5,703 nt of DNA from an uncultured Eubacteriales bacterium (GTDB taxonomy: Bacteria; Bacillota; Clostridia; Oscillospirales; Acutalibacteraceae). The notes beneath the pieces were generated by a model, which saw nothing but the letters and a program-made list of their open reading frames with translations, was not told where the DNA came from and searched no databases. The stretch covers positions 1 through 5,703 of the forward strand of contig ONIF01000299.1 in NCBI GenBank assembly GCA_900317795.1. Direction: 5' to 3'. Made by a program: the position numbers and the translations under genes. Shown piece by piece: positions 1 to 5,201 of this stretch (position 1 is its first letter; every line of letters starts with the position of its first letter).

Positions 1-7
1 AAAATAC

Positions 8-32
8 ACTTGCCCGATTTACTTGGACAAGT
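8..32 (-). terminator. Weak candidate terminator after the DUF2828 gene
   Basis: On the minus strand, ACTTG (32-28) can pair with CAAGT at 25-21 or at 12-8, just after the stop codon of the gene at 40-1539. The stem is only 5 bp and is followed by GTATTTT rather than a clean U run. It is listed because of its position; the real terminator may lie outside the window. Confidence 0.2.
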
Positions 33-39
33 TTATTTT

Positions 40-1539
40 TTAAGCGTGTATCATTGCGTAACGCTCACCGTTTAAGATACGAAGCATATATTCAACAGGT
101 GTTACGTTGCCGTCAAATTTTTGATTCATATTATGAACATCTGCTCCGCTTGTAAGTACGGTGCCTTTGGTACGGGCTTTTACAGGTGTCTGCATTTGCC
201 AACTGTTCACATTGTGAAATACTACTGCCGGCATTGTATAGCCGTTTTCCTCGAAATGCTCTCTGGCATTTTCGTACACAGTCTTATCTGCATTTTCCAT
301 ACAGCAGTCAAATTCCATGTCCGAAAAAATATAAATCGTTTGGGGCATTTCATCTTGTTTTGCATTGTATTTCACGGCTGTACGCAAAATGAGGTCAAAC
401 ACACTTTCAAGATTTGTACTTCCGCCCCAATCAAGCGTACTTATATATTTCAGCTTGTCATGCAGATTTGAACCTTTTATTTCGACAAGGTGAGGTGTGC
501 TTTCAAAGGTGATGAGATGATTGTGAAATACTCCTGTACAATGTTCGGCACAATACAGTCCCATAGCCTGAGAGATAAGTGCAGGCATAAGCGGACCATA
601 ACTGCAATACATAGAGCCTGACGTATCTACAACGCTTATGGCATTTGCATTTCCGACTGTTCCCGGCAAGTTATTCCAAAGATGTTCCAGAACTTCTGTT
701 TCATTTAGTTTTTCTCTGCACCAACAGCCGTTTTTAAAAAATGGGCGGAGTATTTCATAAGGAAACAAAGTATCTGTATGGATCAATTTTTTGTCACCAC
801 GCACATCATCAAGATATTCACTGAATCTGTCTTTGTCGTTTGTTCTGAAAGCATTTCTGTATTTCAGCATAGCGTGAGCAGGTACAGATTCATAATTGAT
901 TTTGTGATACTTCTTTCTTGAAATATGGCGTTCTGTAAGACTGATTTTCGCACGAAGTGATGTAATAATTTTACGATATTCCTTTTTATCCATTCCAAGC
1001 ATTTGTATCAATTTGTTGGCAGTTTCTCTTGTGCGTGGACTTGATGTATTATCGGAAGGCAGCCATTTTGCAAGCAAGGAAATATGAGCATTTATATCAC
1101 CGTTTTGACGGCTTTTCAAAGCAGTTTCATCTTCAGATAACTGTTTTTGTATGACGTGTATGGTTTCATTTTTGGCAGGGGTATCAAGAAGGCAAAGCAA
1201 GTCGTCCCATCTTCCAAATTCGGAAATATACTGTATATTTTTACAGACAGATTCTGTCCAAGTTTTTGCAGTATGACGTAAAAGTGTACGAAAAAGTTTT
1301 CTTTCGCCCATGCCTCTGCGAATATCCCTGATGTAAAAAAGCAGTTTCATGGCAAGTTCCGGATTTTCGATATAAGCTCGTTCAAAAAGTTTTATCTGTT
1401 CGGATTTTTTTCGGTATCTCATGCCCCCTGCCACCGCAAAAAAATCCAGACAGGCATCACCTGTACTTCCATTAGTTTTCGCACCATTCAAAGTATAGGT
1501 ATAGTTGAATTCCGTTTTTAAATCATCAAGATAACTCAT
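40..1539 (-). CDS. DUF2828-family protein with C-terminal vWA domain
   Basis: The gene is complete at 499 residues, starting at the ATG at 1539 with AAGGAG five bases upstream. Residues 1-295 are mostly helical and contain the typical DUF2828 stretch around 64-86 (LLFYIRDIRRGMGERKLFR), then WDDLL at 111-115. A vWA domain follows: VVDTSGSM at 303-310 supplies the DxSGS part of the metal-ion-dependent adhesion site (D305, S307, S309), T375 lies in GGST, and D407 lies in FSDME. The C-terminal segment near 433-495 (GYTMPAVVFHNVN...) is also typical of the family. The family is uncharacterised; its helical-region-plus-vWA plan resembles TROVE/Ro60 proteins, which bind misfolded RNA and Y RNAs, so an RNA-binding role is inference only. 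No signal peptide or membrane segment is seen, so it is probably cytosolic. It is transcribed away from the plus-strand gene at 2160, behind a leader of about 490 bases. Confidence 0.85.
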   Translation of the reverse strand: MSYLDDLKTEFNYTYTLNGAKTNGSTGDACLDFFAVAGGMRYRKKSEQIKLFERAYIENPELAMKLLFYIRDIRRGMGERKLFRTLLRHTAKTWTESVCKNIQYISEFGRWDDLLCLLDTPAKNETIHVIQKQLSEDETALKSRQNGDINAHISLLAKWLPSDNTSSPRTRETANKLIQMLGMDKKEYRKIITSLRAKISLTERHISRKKYHKINYESVPAHAMLKYRNAFRTNDKDRFSEYLDDVRGDKKLIHTDTLFPYEILRPFFKNGCWCREKLNETEVLEHLWNNLPGTVGNANAISVVDTSGSMYCSYGPLMPALISQAMGLYCAEHCTGVFHNHLITFESTPHLVEIKGSNLHDKLKYISTLDWGGSTNLESVFDLILRTAVKYNAKQDEMPQTIYIFSDMEFDCCMENADKTVYENAREHFEENGYTMPAVVFHNVNSWQMQTPVKARTKGTVLTSGADVHNMNQKFDGNVTPVEYMLRILNGERYAMIHA

Positions 1540-1800
1540 TTTCGCTCCTTTTCGTCAGATTATCGGATAATTCAAAAAAATAATCGGCAGAGAATGCCTG
1601 ACACAGCTTGGCTGCAAACTGTCCGTTCACCATGTTTGGAATGACTGGATTTTCATTACCGTTCCGTATCTGAAAAAACAATCCATAGCTGACTTTCGGT
1701 TTCGCTTATACTGTGCCATCGGCACACCAATCATGCGAAATGCCATGATGAAATCGGGAAAATTACCGGATATTCGGGTGCAGACGCTCTTAAAAATTAT
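1526..1800 (-). pseudogene. Possible decayed short coding sequence upstream of the DUF2828 gene
   Basis: Two overlapping minus-strand frames look more protein-like than random DNA. One runs through 1800-1627, includes an ATG at 1746 (39 codons; contains FPDFIMAFRMIGVPMAQYKR) and ends TGA at 1627. The second is open from 1705 to the TGA at 1526, contains SYGLFFQIRNGNENPVIP and AAKLCQAFSADYFFELSDN, and overlaps the DUF2828 start by 14 bases. The amino-acid character seems to move from the first frame to the second near 1690, as a single frameshift would cause. I do not recognise a family. Neither frame has a clear ribosome binding site and start. It could equally be structured leader RNA that happens to be open in these frames, or a repeated non-coding element. 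Confidence 0.25.
1545..1550 (-). promoter_or_regulatory. Ribosome binding site of the DUF2828 gene
   Basis: AAGGAG on the minus strand sits five bases before the ATG at 1539 and fixes that start. It lies inside the end of an overlapping open frame that stops at 1526, so translation of that frame, if it occurs, could be coupled to the DUF2828 gene. Confidence 0.75.
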
Positions 1801-2029
1801 TCGATAATAGTTATTTTGTCAGAAAACCAACGGTAACTGCACCTCCTTTTAGAACGGTTAAACAGTGATAAAACAGTTGGTTTAAGGGCTGCTGCATGAT
1901 CTGAGTTTTCATACTCTGTTCATGTGTTTCCTTGAAATTGATACCCATTTCTGACTGCACTGCTGTATGCGTCTGTATCCGGCAGGAAACCCTTTATTCA
2001 TCAGAAGTCGGTTCTCTGCCTGACTTCTG
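1792..2029 (-). ncRNA. Candidate structured leader RNA or small RNA upstream of the DUF2828 gene
   Basis: A transcript from the minus promoter at 2063-2035 would begin near 2028. Its first bases form two interlocking helices. CAGAAGTC (2029-2022) pairs perfectly with GACTTCTG (2009-2002). GGCAGAGAACC (2020-2010) pairs with GGTTTCCTGCC (1991-1981) over 11 positions with one mismatch and one G-U pair. The order of the four arms is that of an H-type pseudoknot; alternatively the helices are mutually exclusive, like a switch. A short ATTAT/ATAAT hairpin with a T run at 1808-1792 is a possible but weak 3' end; the RNA may instead continue into the DUF2828 mRNA. No known RNA family is recognised. 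Known Ro-protein loci often carry a Y RNA beside the protein gene, which makes a separate RNA partner worth considering. Confidence 0.35.
1811..1912 (-). CDS. Candidate 33-residue small ORF in the leader
   Basis: The frame runs from the ATG at 1912 to the TAA at 1811 (begins MKTQIMQQPLNQLFYH and ends GGAVTVGFLTK). The only upstream purine-rich match is AAGGAAACAC before another ATG nearby, so initiation is unconvincing. A very strong Shine-Dalgarno-like AAAGGAGGTG lies inside the ORF at 1850-1841, but no useful start codon follows it. No family is recognised. It is kept as a low-confidence call because it lies in the leader of the DUF2828 gene and might be a leader peptide. Confidence 0.2.
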   Translation of the reverse strand: MKTQIMQQPLNQLFYHCLTVLKGGAVTVGFLTK

Positions 2030-2034
2030 TGTAT

Positions 2035-2063
2035 ATAATATCAGCCAACAGACAATTTGTCAT
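2035..2063 (-). promoter_or_regulatory. Predicted sigma-70-type promoter for the leader/DUF2828 transcript
   Basis: On the minus strand, ATGACA (2063-2058) and TATTAT (2040-2035) each match the consensus at five of six positions, with a 17-base spacer. The predicted start, about 2028, coincides with the first base of the inverted repeat in the leader. The -35 box lies back to back with that of the divergent plus-strand promoter. Confidence 0.5.
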
Positions 2064-2085
2064 TAAACCCACAGTTTAATAAAAT
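2057..2085 (+). promoter_or_regulatory. Predicted sigma-70-type promoter with spacer palindrome (possible operator)
   Basis: TTGTCA (2057-2062), a 17-base spacer and TAAAAT (2080-2085) match the housekeeping consensus at five of six positions each. The predicted start, about 2092, gives a leader of roughly 68 bases for the gene at 2160. The spacer is filled by an inverted repeat, ATTAAAC (2062-2068) and GTTTAAT (2074-2080), around five bases. A second palindrome, GACAATTTGTC (2051-2061), covers the -35 box. Either could bind a repressor; this is inferred from position and symmetry. Confidence 0.55.
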
Positions 2086-2143
2086 TATATATACAATAAA
2101 TCGGACATCGCATGAGCTATAATATGTTTAGATTGAAATATAT

Positions 2144-2149
2144 AAGGAG
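2144..2149 (+). promoter_or_regulatory. Ribosome binding site choosing the ATG at 2160
   Basis: AAGGAG lies ten bases before the ATG at 2160. The in-frame ATG at 2112, 48 bases earlier, has no comparable site, so the shorter protein is preferred. Confidence 0.65.
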
Positions 2150-2159
2150 CTTGATAAAT

Positions 2160-2708
2160 ATGGGTTGGTATCATGTAGATAGAACAGGTAAAGGTGTAAT
2201 GCTGAACTTTTTGGACTGTACGGAGGACTTGATTGAAAAATTGGCAATAACCAAAGATAAATTGGAAAGATGGTTTCCGCAAGACAAGTTTCCGAATGCA
2301 GAAAATATGACTTCCAAAGAATGTCTGGCATTGTATATGTTAAAAAATTATATGTTATACTCAAAACTTAGTCATAAAAACATATCAGACATCACTTCCG
2401 AAGATTTGGCAGAATTGGACATTGATGAATACACATACGAATATGAAAATTCGATGTTCGATATTTTGTCTTATGCTTTTTGTGATAAGTACGGCTATCC
2501 TTATGAATTGTTTATATCAGCGATTGACTATAATGAGGATAAAATGCTTTTTTGTGACACAATTTTTCCTCTGCCTGAAAAGTACAAATTTATGTATGAT
2601 CTCACGGAAGAAAAATATATAAAGCAACTGAATGAATTTTTCTCGGAACTCACAGGTAAACAATATAACCTCGAATTAAAGATATGTGAGATGTACATCA
2701 AGGAATAA
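2160..2708 (+). CDS. Hypothetical acidic protein, 182 residues
   Basis: The protein starts MGWYHVDRTGKGVM and ends EMYIKE; I do not recognise its family. It is rich in Asp, Glu, Lys and Tyr, with an acidic middle stretch (SEDLAELDIDEYTYEYE). It has no signal peptide, membrane segment or metal-binding cluster, so it is most likely cytosolic. Length, acidity and isolation would fit an immunity-type or accessory protein, but nothing here proves it. It has its own promoter at 2057-2085 and no clear terminator after its stop. In the proposed state before insertion of the IS110 element, the ABC ATPase gene would follow after about 50 bases, so the two may once have shared a transcript. An alternative start at 2112 would add 16 residues. 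Confidence 0.75.
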   Translation: MGWYHVDRTGKGVMLNFLDCTEDLIEKLAITKDKLERWFPQDKFPNAENMTSKECLALYMLKNYMLYSKLSHKNISDITSEDLAELDIDEYTYEYENSMFDILSYAFCDKYGYPYELFISAIDYNEDKMLFCDTIFPLPEKYKFMYDLTEEKYIKQLNEFFSELTGKQYNLELKICEMYIKE

Positions 2709-2744
2709 TGACAAAAATAACCTGATTTTATAAATATTTAAGTC

Positions 2745-2932
2745 CAGCTAATAAAAGTCAATAGGAAATTTGAAATTTTTCAAAAAACTTTTCAAAGGAA
2801 AAAGGCATAGTGAAACAGACCTTTGCGGAAAAGCAAAACAGCTAATAAAAGTCAATAGGAAATTTGAAATTTTTCAAAAAACTTTTCAAAGGAAAAAGGC
2901 ATAGTGAAACAGACCTTTGCGGAAAAGCAAAA
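2745..2932. repeat. Perfect tandem duplication, two 94-bp copies
   Basis: Copy 1 (2745-2838) and copy 2 (2839-2932) are identical by eye over all 94 bases; identity ends with the second copy. Each begins CAGCTAATAAAAGTCAATAG and ends GCGGAAAAGCAAAA in plus orientation. The unit lies just downstream of the transposase gene, so it is probably the right end of the IS110 element plus a duplicate. Each unit contains a TTTGAAA/TTTCAAA inverted repeat, a small TTTGC/GCAAA hairpin and, on the minus strand, TTGACT close to its outer end. The absence of differences suggests a recent duplication. Confidence 0.95.
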
Positions 2933-2942
2933 GCCCAAAAAT

Positions 2943-2954
2943 CTTATCGATAAG
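2943..2954. repeat. 12-bp perfect palindrome after the transposase stop codon
   Basis: CTTATCGATAAG is its own reverse complement and abuts the transposase stop codon (2957-2955). No T run follows, so it is not an ordinary terminator. It may be a protein-binding site or chance. Confidence 0.4.
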
Positions 2955-4232
2955 TTAAGATACATTTCGATAAACAAGGTTGTGTTGTTCGGGAGAGATG
3001 AATTCAAAAGGCTTATTATCTCTCAAAACCGCAAAAATGATGTTACAGAGCTTGTGCATTACAGCTGATAAAGCAATCATTTTGGGCTTGGACAGGCACT
3101 TTTTATCATAAAAATCCCTCAATATGGGATTTTTGGATTTACCGTTTTTGGTCAATCCGATACTGTTGATTGCCATCATGTGAAGAACTCTTCTCGCAAG
3201 CCTTGAACCTCTTTTGGAAAGTTTGACATTGGTACCGTTGAATTTACCGGACTGTTTAACGGAAGGATCGAGTCCCAAATAGGCATAAAGCTTTTTAGGA
3301 GCCGAAAATACGCTGAAATTGCCGATTTCGCACATCAGTGTAACAGCAGAAAGGAAGCCGCAGCCTTTGATAGTTTCAAGTAGTTTTATCTGTCTGCAAA
3401 ACAATTCATCAGGATAACTTTCCACAATATCTTTTACAGAACGGATAAGTTGCTTGGCAGCACTGTCAAAGGTTCTGATCATTGAAATATAAAGTCTGAT
3501 AAGTTCGGTATGACTTGGCAAAGAATGTCCGAAGGATTTTGCTTTTTTGGCAGCAGATATGAGCATTTCATATTTTTCTTCCGCATAAGCAGTGCCAAAT
3601 CTTGATGTTTTCCTGATAAGCCCCGTAATACTTGATTTTTGGGCATTGAGAACCGCATCGGGTGAAGGATATTTATCCAAAAGTGCAAGAGAAGTATTCA
3701 CGGTGATTTTAGAAAAAATGCCGATATATTCGGGAAAAGAAACTTTCAAAAGAGCCGTCAGCTTGTTGACATAAGCGGAACGCTGATCGGTAAAACGATA
3801 GTATTCCCTTACAAGATTTCGTATGTTCAGGACAAAATCAGACGGCATGACAGAAGTTTTTAAATCGGGCTTTAAAGCAATCAAAGCGAGTTTTTTTGAA
3901 TCAAATTTATCATTATGTACTTTACGAATGTTTAAATTTGTGCTATTATTAGTGATGATAGGATTGATGATGGATACATCAAAGCCTTTATCACAAAGAT
4001 AGCAGAAGAGTGGGTAATGATAAATACCCGTAGATTCGAGGAAGATGCGAGCTTTCAAAGAATTGGACTCTTCTGCTTCCTTTATTTTTTTAACAGCAGT
4101 TTCAACAGAGTCCAGGTTGGAGTGGGTTATCTTAAAAGGTTTACCCACAAAAGTTTGATTTGGCAAAGCAATAGACATGAAGCTGAAATCAGCTCCCACG
4201 TCTATGCCGACAGAAATATACAAATCAGTCAT
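2955..4232 (-). CDS. IS110-family transposase (DEDD and serine recombinase)
   Basis: The protein has 425 residues from the ATG at 4232, chosen because AAAGGAG lies five bases upstream; the in-frame ATG at 4259 would add nine residues without such a site. The N-terminal RuvC-like DEDD domain shows D11 in VGIDVG, E66 in LESTG, and D108/D111 in NDKFDSKKLA. A middle helical linker (about 140-275) follows. The C-terminal transposase_20-type domain has the helix-hairpin-helix-like segment ETIKGCGFLSAVTLMCEIG (286-304), YLGLDP, and the conserved serine S328 in QSG, then KRGSRLARRVL. All catalytic residues are present and the frame is intact, so it appears active. IS110 enzymes recombine a circular intermediate with target DNA under guidance of a bridge RNA made from the element's non-coding end. 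Here that end lies directly upstream at about 4262-4484. Confidence 0.95.
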   Translation of the reverse strand: MTDLYISVGIDVGADFSFMSIALPNQTFVGKPFKITHSNLDSVETAVKKIKEAEESNSLKARIFLESTGIYHYPLFCYLCDKGFDVSIINPIITNNSTNLNIRKVHNDKFDSKKLALIALKPDLKTSVMPSDFVLNIRNLVREYYRFTDQRSAYVNKLTALLKVSFPEYIGIFSKITVNTSLALLDKYPSPDAVLNAQKSSITGLIRKTSRFGTAYAEEKYEMLISAAKKAKSFGHSLPSHTELIRLYISMIRTFDSAAKQLIRSVKDIVESYPDELFCRQIKLLETIKGCGFLSAVTLMCEIGNFSVFSAPKKLYAYLGLDPSVKQSGKFNGTNVKLSKRGSRLARRVLHMMAINSIGLTKNGKSKNPILRDFYDKKCLSKPKMIALSAVMHKLCNIIFAVLRDNKPFEFISPEQHNLVYRNVS

Positions 4233-4261
4233 AAAGACTCCTTTCCGATAGGTATCCATTC

Positions 4262-4484
4262 CATTTCAATGAATACACAGCCTAGCGTGTGATACAGGTA
4301 TAGCCACAAAGACGGCTCCCAACCAGCCTAATCATAATTTTTCATTGGATGGACTAATTGACTTAATTACAGGTATCAGCCGATTGAAATCGACTTCCCG
4401 AGGAGCGTGACATTTTTTATCCTATCCTCTGAATTTTACCTTATTTTCGTCTGGTTGTCTATCAGAAAACCGTCTTTTGACTAT
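4262..4484 (-). ncRNA. Candidate IS110 bridge RNA
   Basis: The non-coding left end folds on the minus strand into the expected order. A 5' hairpin may form from TTTTC (4469-4465) and GAAAA (4448-4444). Loop unit 1 is closed by GGATAGGA (4427-4420) with TCCATCC (4353-4347), seven pairs and one bulged A. It encloses a 7-bp hairpin AGTCGAT-TTCA-ATCGGCT (4395-4378). Loop unit 2 is closed by a perfect 7-bp stem, CAATGAA (4347-4341) with TTCATTG (4273-4267), and encloses AGCC/GGCT (4317-4314 with 4305-4302). Inside both units the same pattern recurs: GGGA, a hairpin ending GGCT, then ATACCTGTA (4376-4368 and 4301-4293). This fits the target-binding and donor-binding loops of known bridge RNAs. The 5' end is inferred from a TATAAT at 4496-4491 and the 3' end from the last stem; both are approximate. 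Confidence 0.6.
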
Positions 4485-4490
4485 ATCATT

Positions 4491-4496
4491 ATTATA
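4491..4496 (-). promoter_or_regulatory. -10 box of a proposed circle-junction promoter for the bridge RNA
   Basis: A perfect TATAAT lies a few bases inside the proposed left end, with no good -35 box at the right distance in the flanking DNA. The right end carries TTGACT (2761-2756) close to its edge. Joining the two ends at the CT core puts these boxes 15 bases apart, or 17 if the -35 is read as TATTGA. Promoters assembled at the joined ends of the circular form are known for IS110 elements. The spacing is short of ideal for the better -35 reading. Confidence 0.4.
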
Positions 4497-4498
4497 CT

Positions 4499-4503
4499 AG
4501 GAG
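4499..4503 (+). promoter_or_regulatory. Ribosome binding site of the ABC ATPase, at the IS110 border
   Basis: AGGAG lies 11 bases before the ATG at 4515, rather far but the only purine-rich site. By the proposed element limits, its first three bases belong to the IS110 end and the AG is the core. AGGAGCGTG here is repeated exactly at 4401-4409. Confidence 0.45.
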
Positions 4504-4514
4504 CGTGTCTGAAT

Positions 4515-5183
4515 ATGATAGAAATAAAAAATCTCACCAAGACCTATAACTATAAAAAAGCAAATGCCTTTACTGCATTGACAAATATTTCACTGAATGT
4601 TGATGACGGTGAAATGCTGGCTGTCATAGGAAAATCGGGTGCAGGCAAGTCAACTTTACTGCATATCATCGGCTGTATAGATACCTTTGAGAAAGGCGAA
4701 TACACGCTTGACGGAATTGATGTGCATAAGCTGTCGGATAAAAAACTCGCTCAGATACGAAATGAAAAGGTTGGAATTGTCATGCAGGATTTTGCACTTG
4801 TGGAAGAATACACAGTTCTTGAAAATGTAAAGATACCGCTGTATTTTTCCAAAAAGCGTAATACAAATGCCCTTGCACTTTCGGCTCTGGAAAAAGCAGG
4901 TATCAGTGAACTTGCAAACAAGCCTGTCAATAAATTGTCGGGCGGTCAGAAACAGCGTACCGCTGTTGCAAGGGCTATTGTGAATGAGCCGTCATTTATA
5001 TTAGCAGACGAGCCTACGGGGGCATTGGATACAAAAACTTCCGCTGAAATCATGTCGCTTTTCAAAACTCTGAACGATGACGGAAAGACGGTCATTATCA
5101 TTACCCATGATAATAATATTGCAGAAATGTGCACAAGAAAAATAGAGATTTCAGACGGAAAAATCATTTCTGTCAGTCAGTAA
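4515..5183 (+). CDS. ABC transporter ATP-binding protein (MacB/LolD/BceA type)
   Basis: This complete cytoplasmic ATPase subunit has 222 residues, the usual size for the family. Walker A is GKSGAGKST at 39-47 just after IG, the Q-loop glutamine is Q91 in GIVMQDF, the signature is LSGGQ at 141-145 followed by KQRTAVARAI, and Walker B is FILADEPT with D165 and E166. The D-loop is GALD (169-172) and the H-loop histidine is H198 in IITHD. These ATPases power FtsX-like permeases that export or remove peptides, lipoproteins or antibiotics. No permease gene follows; a terminator does. It is therefore an orphan here, working with a partner elsewhere or left over from a broken system. A GTG at 4407 would add 36 hydrophobic residues encoded mostly by IS110 DNA and is rejected as the start. 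Confidence 0.92.
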   Translation: MIEIKNLTKTYNYKKANAFTALTNISLNVDDGEMLAVIGKSGAGKSTLLHIIGCIDTFEKGEYTLDGIDVHKLSDKKLAQIRNEKVGIVMQDFALVEEYTVLENVKIPLYFSKKRNTNALALSALEKAGISELANKPVNKLSGGQKQRTAVARAIVNEPSFILADEPTGALDTKTSAEIMSLFKTLNDDGKTVIIITHDNNIAEMCTRKIEISDGKIISVSQ

Positions 5184-5201
5184 AAATCATCATTCACATC
5201 A

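Larger units (their letters stand above)
2746..4503 (-). mobile_element. IS110-family insertion sequence (ends proposed)
   Basis: The element comprises a DEDD/serine transposase gene with a long non-coding left end upstream and a shorter right end downstream, which is the IS110-group layout. There are no evident terminal inverted repeats or target duplication, as usual for the family. The proposed limits rest on a CT dinucleotide (minus strand) shared by both junctions within GCT: 2747-2746 at the right end and 4503-4502 at the left. CT is the core used by the well-studied member IS621. The right end is duplicated (94 bp), so the element is longer than its ancestor. The exact ends are uncertain by tens of bases; a second CT at 2764-2763 is an alternative right core. 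Confidence 0.7.

Noticed and set aside
121..471. Plus-strand open frames opposite the DUF2828 gene
   Set aside because: They lie antisense to a well-supported gene, lack ribosome binding sites and have Cys/His-rich compositions typical of shadow frames. The same applies to the frames opposite or overlapping the hypothetical gene, the transposase gene and the ABC gene.
40..1539. Calling the vWA protein a true TROVE/Ro60 (Rsr) protein
   Set aside because: The vWA motif and general plan agree, but the sequence signatures are those of DUF2828, so only a resemblance is claimed.
1838..1851. Strong AAAGGAGGTG as the start signal of a gene
   Set aside because: On the minus strand, nearby GTG, TTG or CTG codons all lead to stops within a few codons, so no gene follows.
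2112..2159. Longer start for the 182-residue protein
   Set aside because: No ribosome binding site lies before 2112, whereas AAGGAG lies ten bases before the ATG at 2160.
2745..2932. CRISPR-like array
   Set aside because: It has only two copies, directly abutting, of a 94-bp unit with no spacers; it is a simple tandem duplication.
4477..4498. Plus-strand promoter TTGACT...TATACT before the ABC ATPase
   Set aside because: The boxes are only ten bases apart, too close for sigma-70. The TATAAT on the other strand fits the bridge RNA model better.
4407..4514. N-terminal extension of the ABC ATPase from a GTG at 4407
   Set aside because: The added 36 residues come almost entirely from IS110 left-end DNA, no ribosome binding site precedes the GTG, and the family normally begins with the MIEIKNL-type start at 4515.
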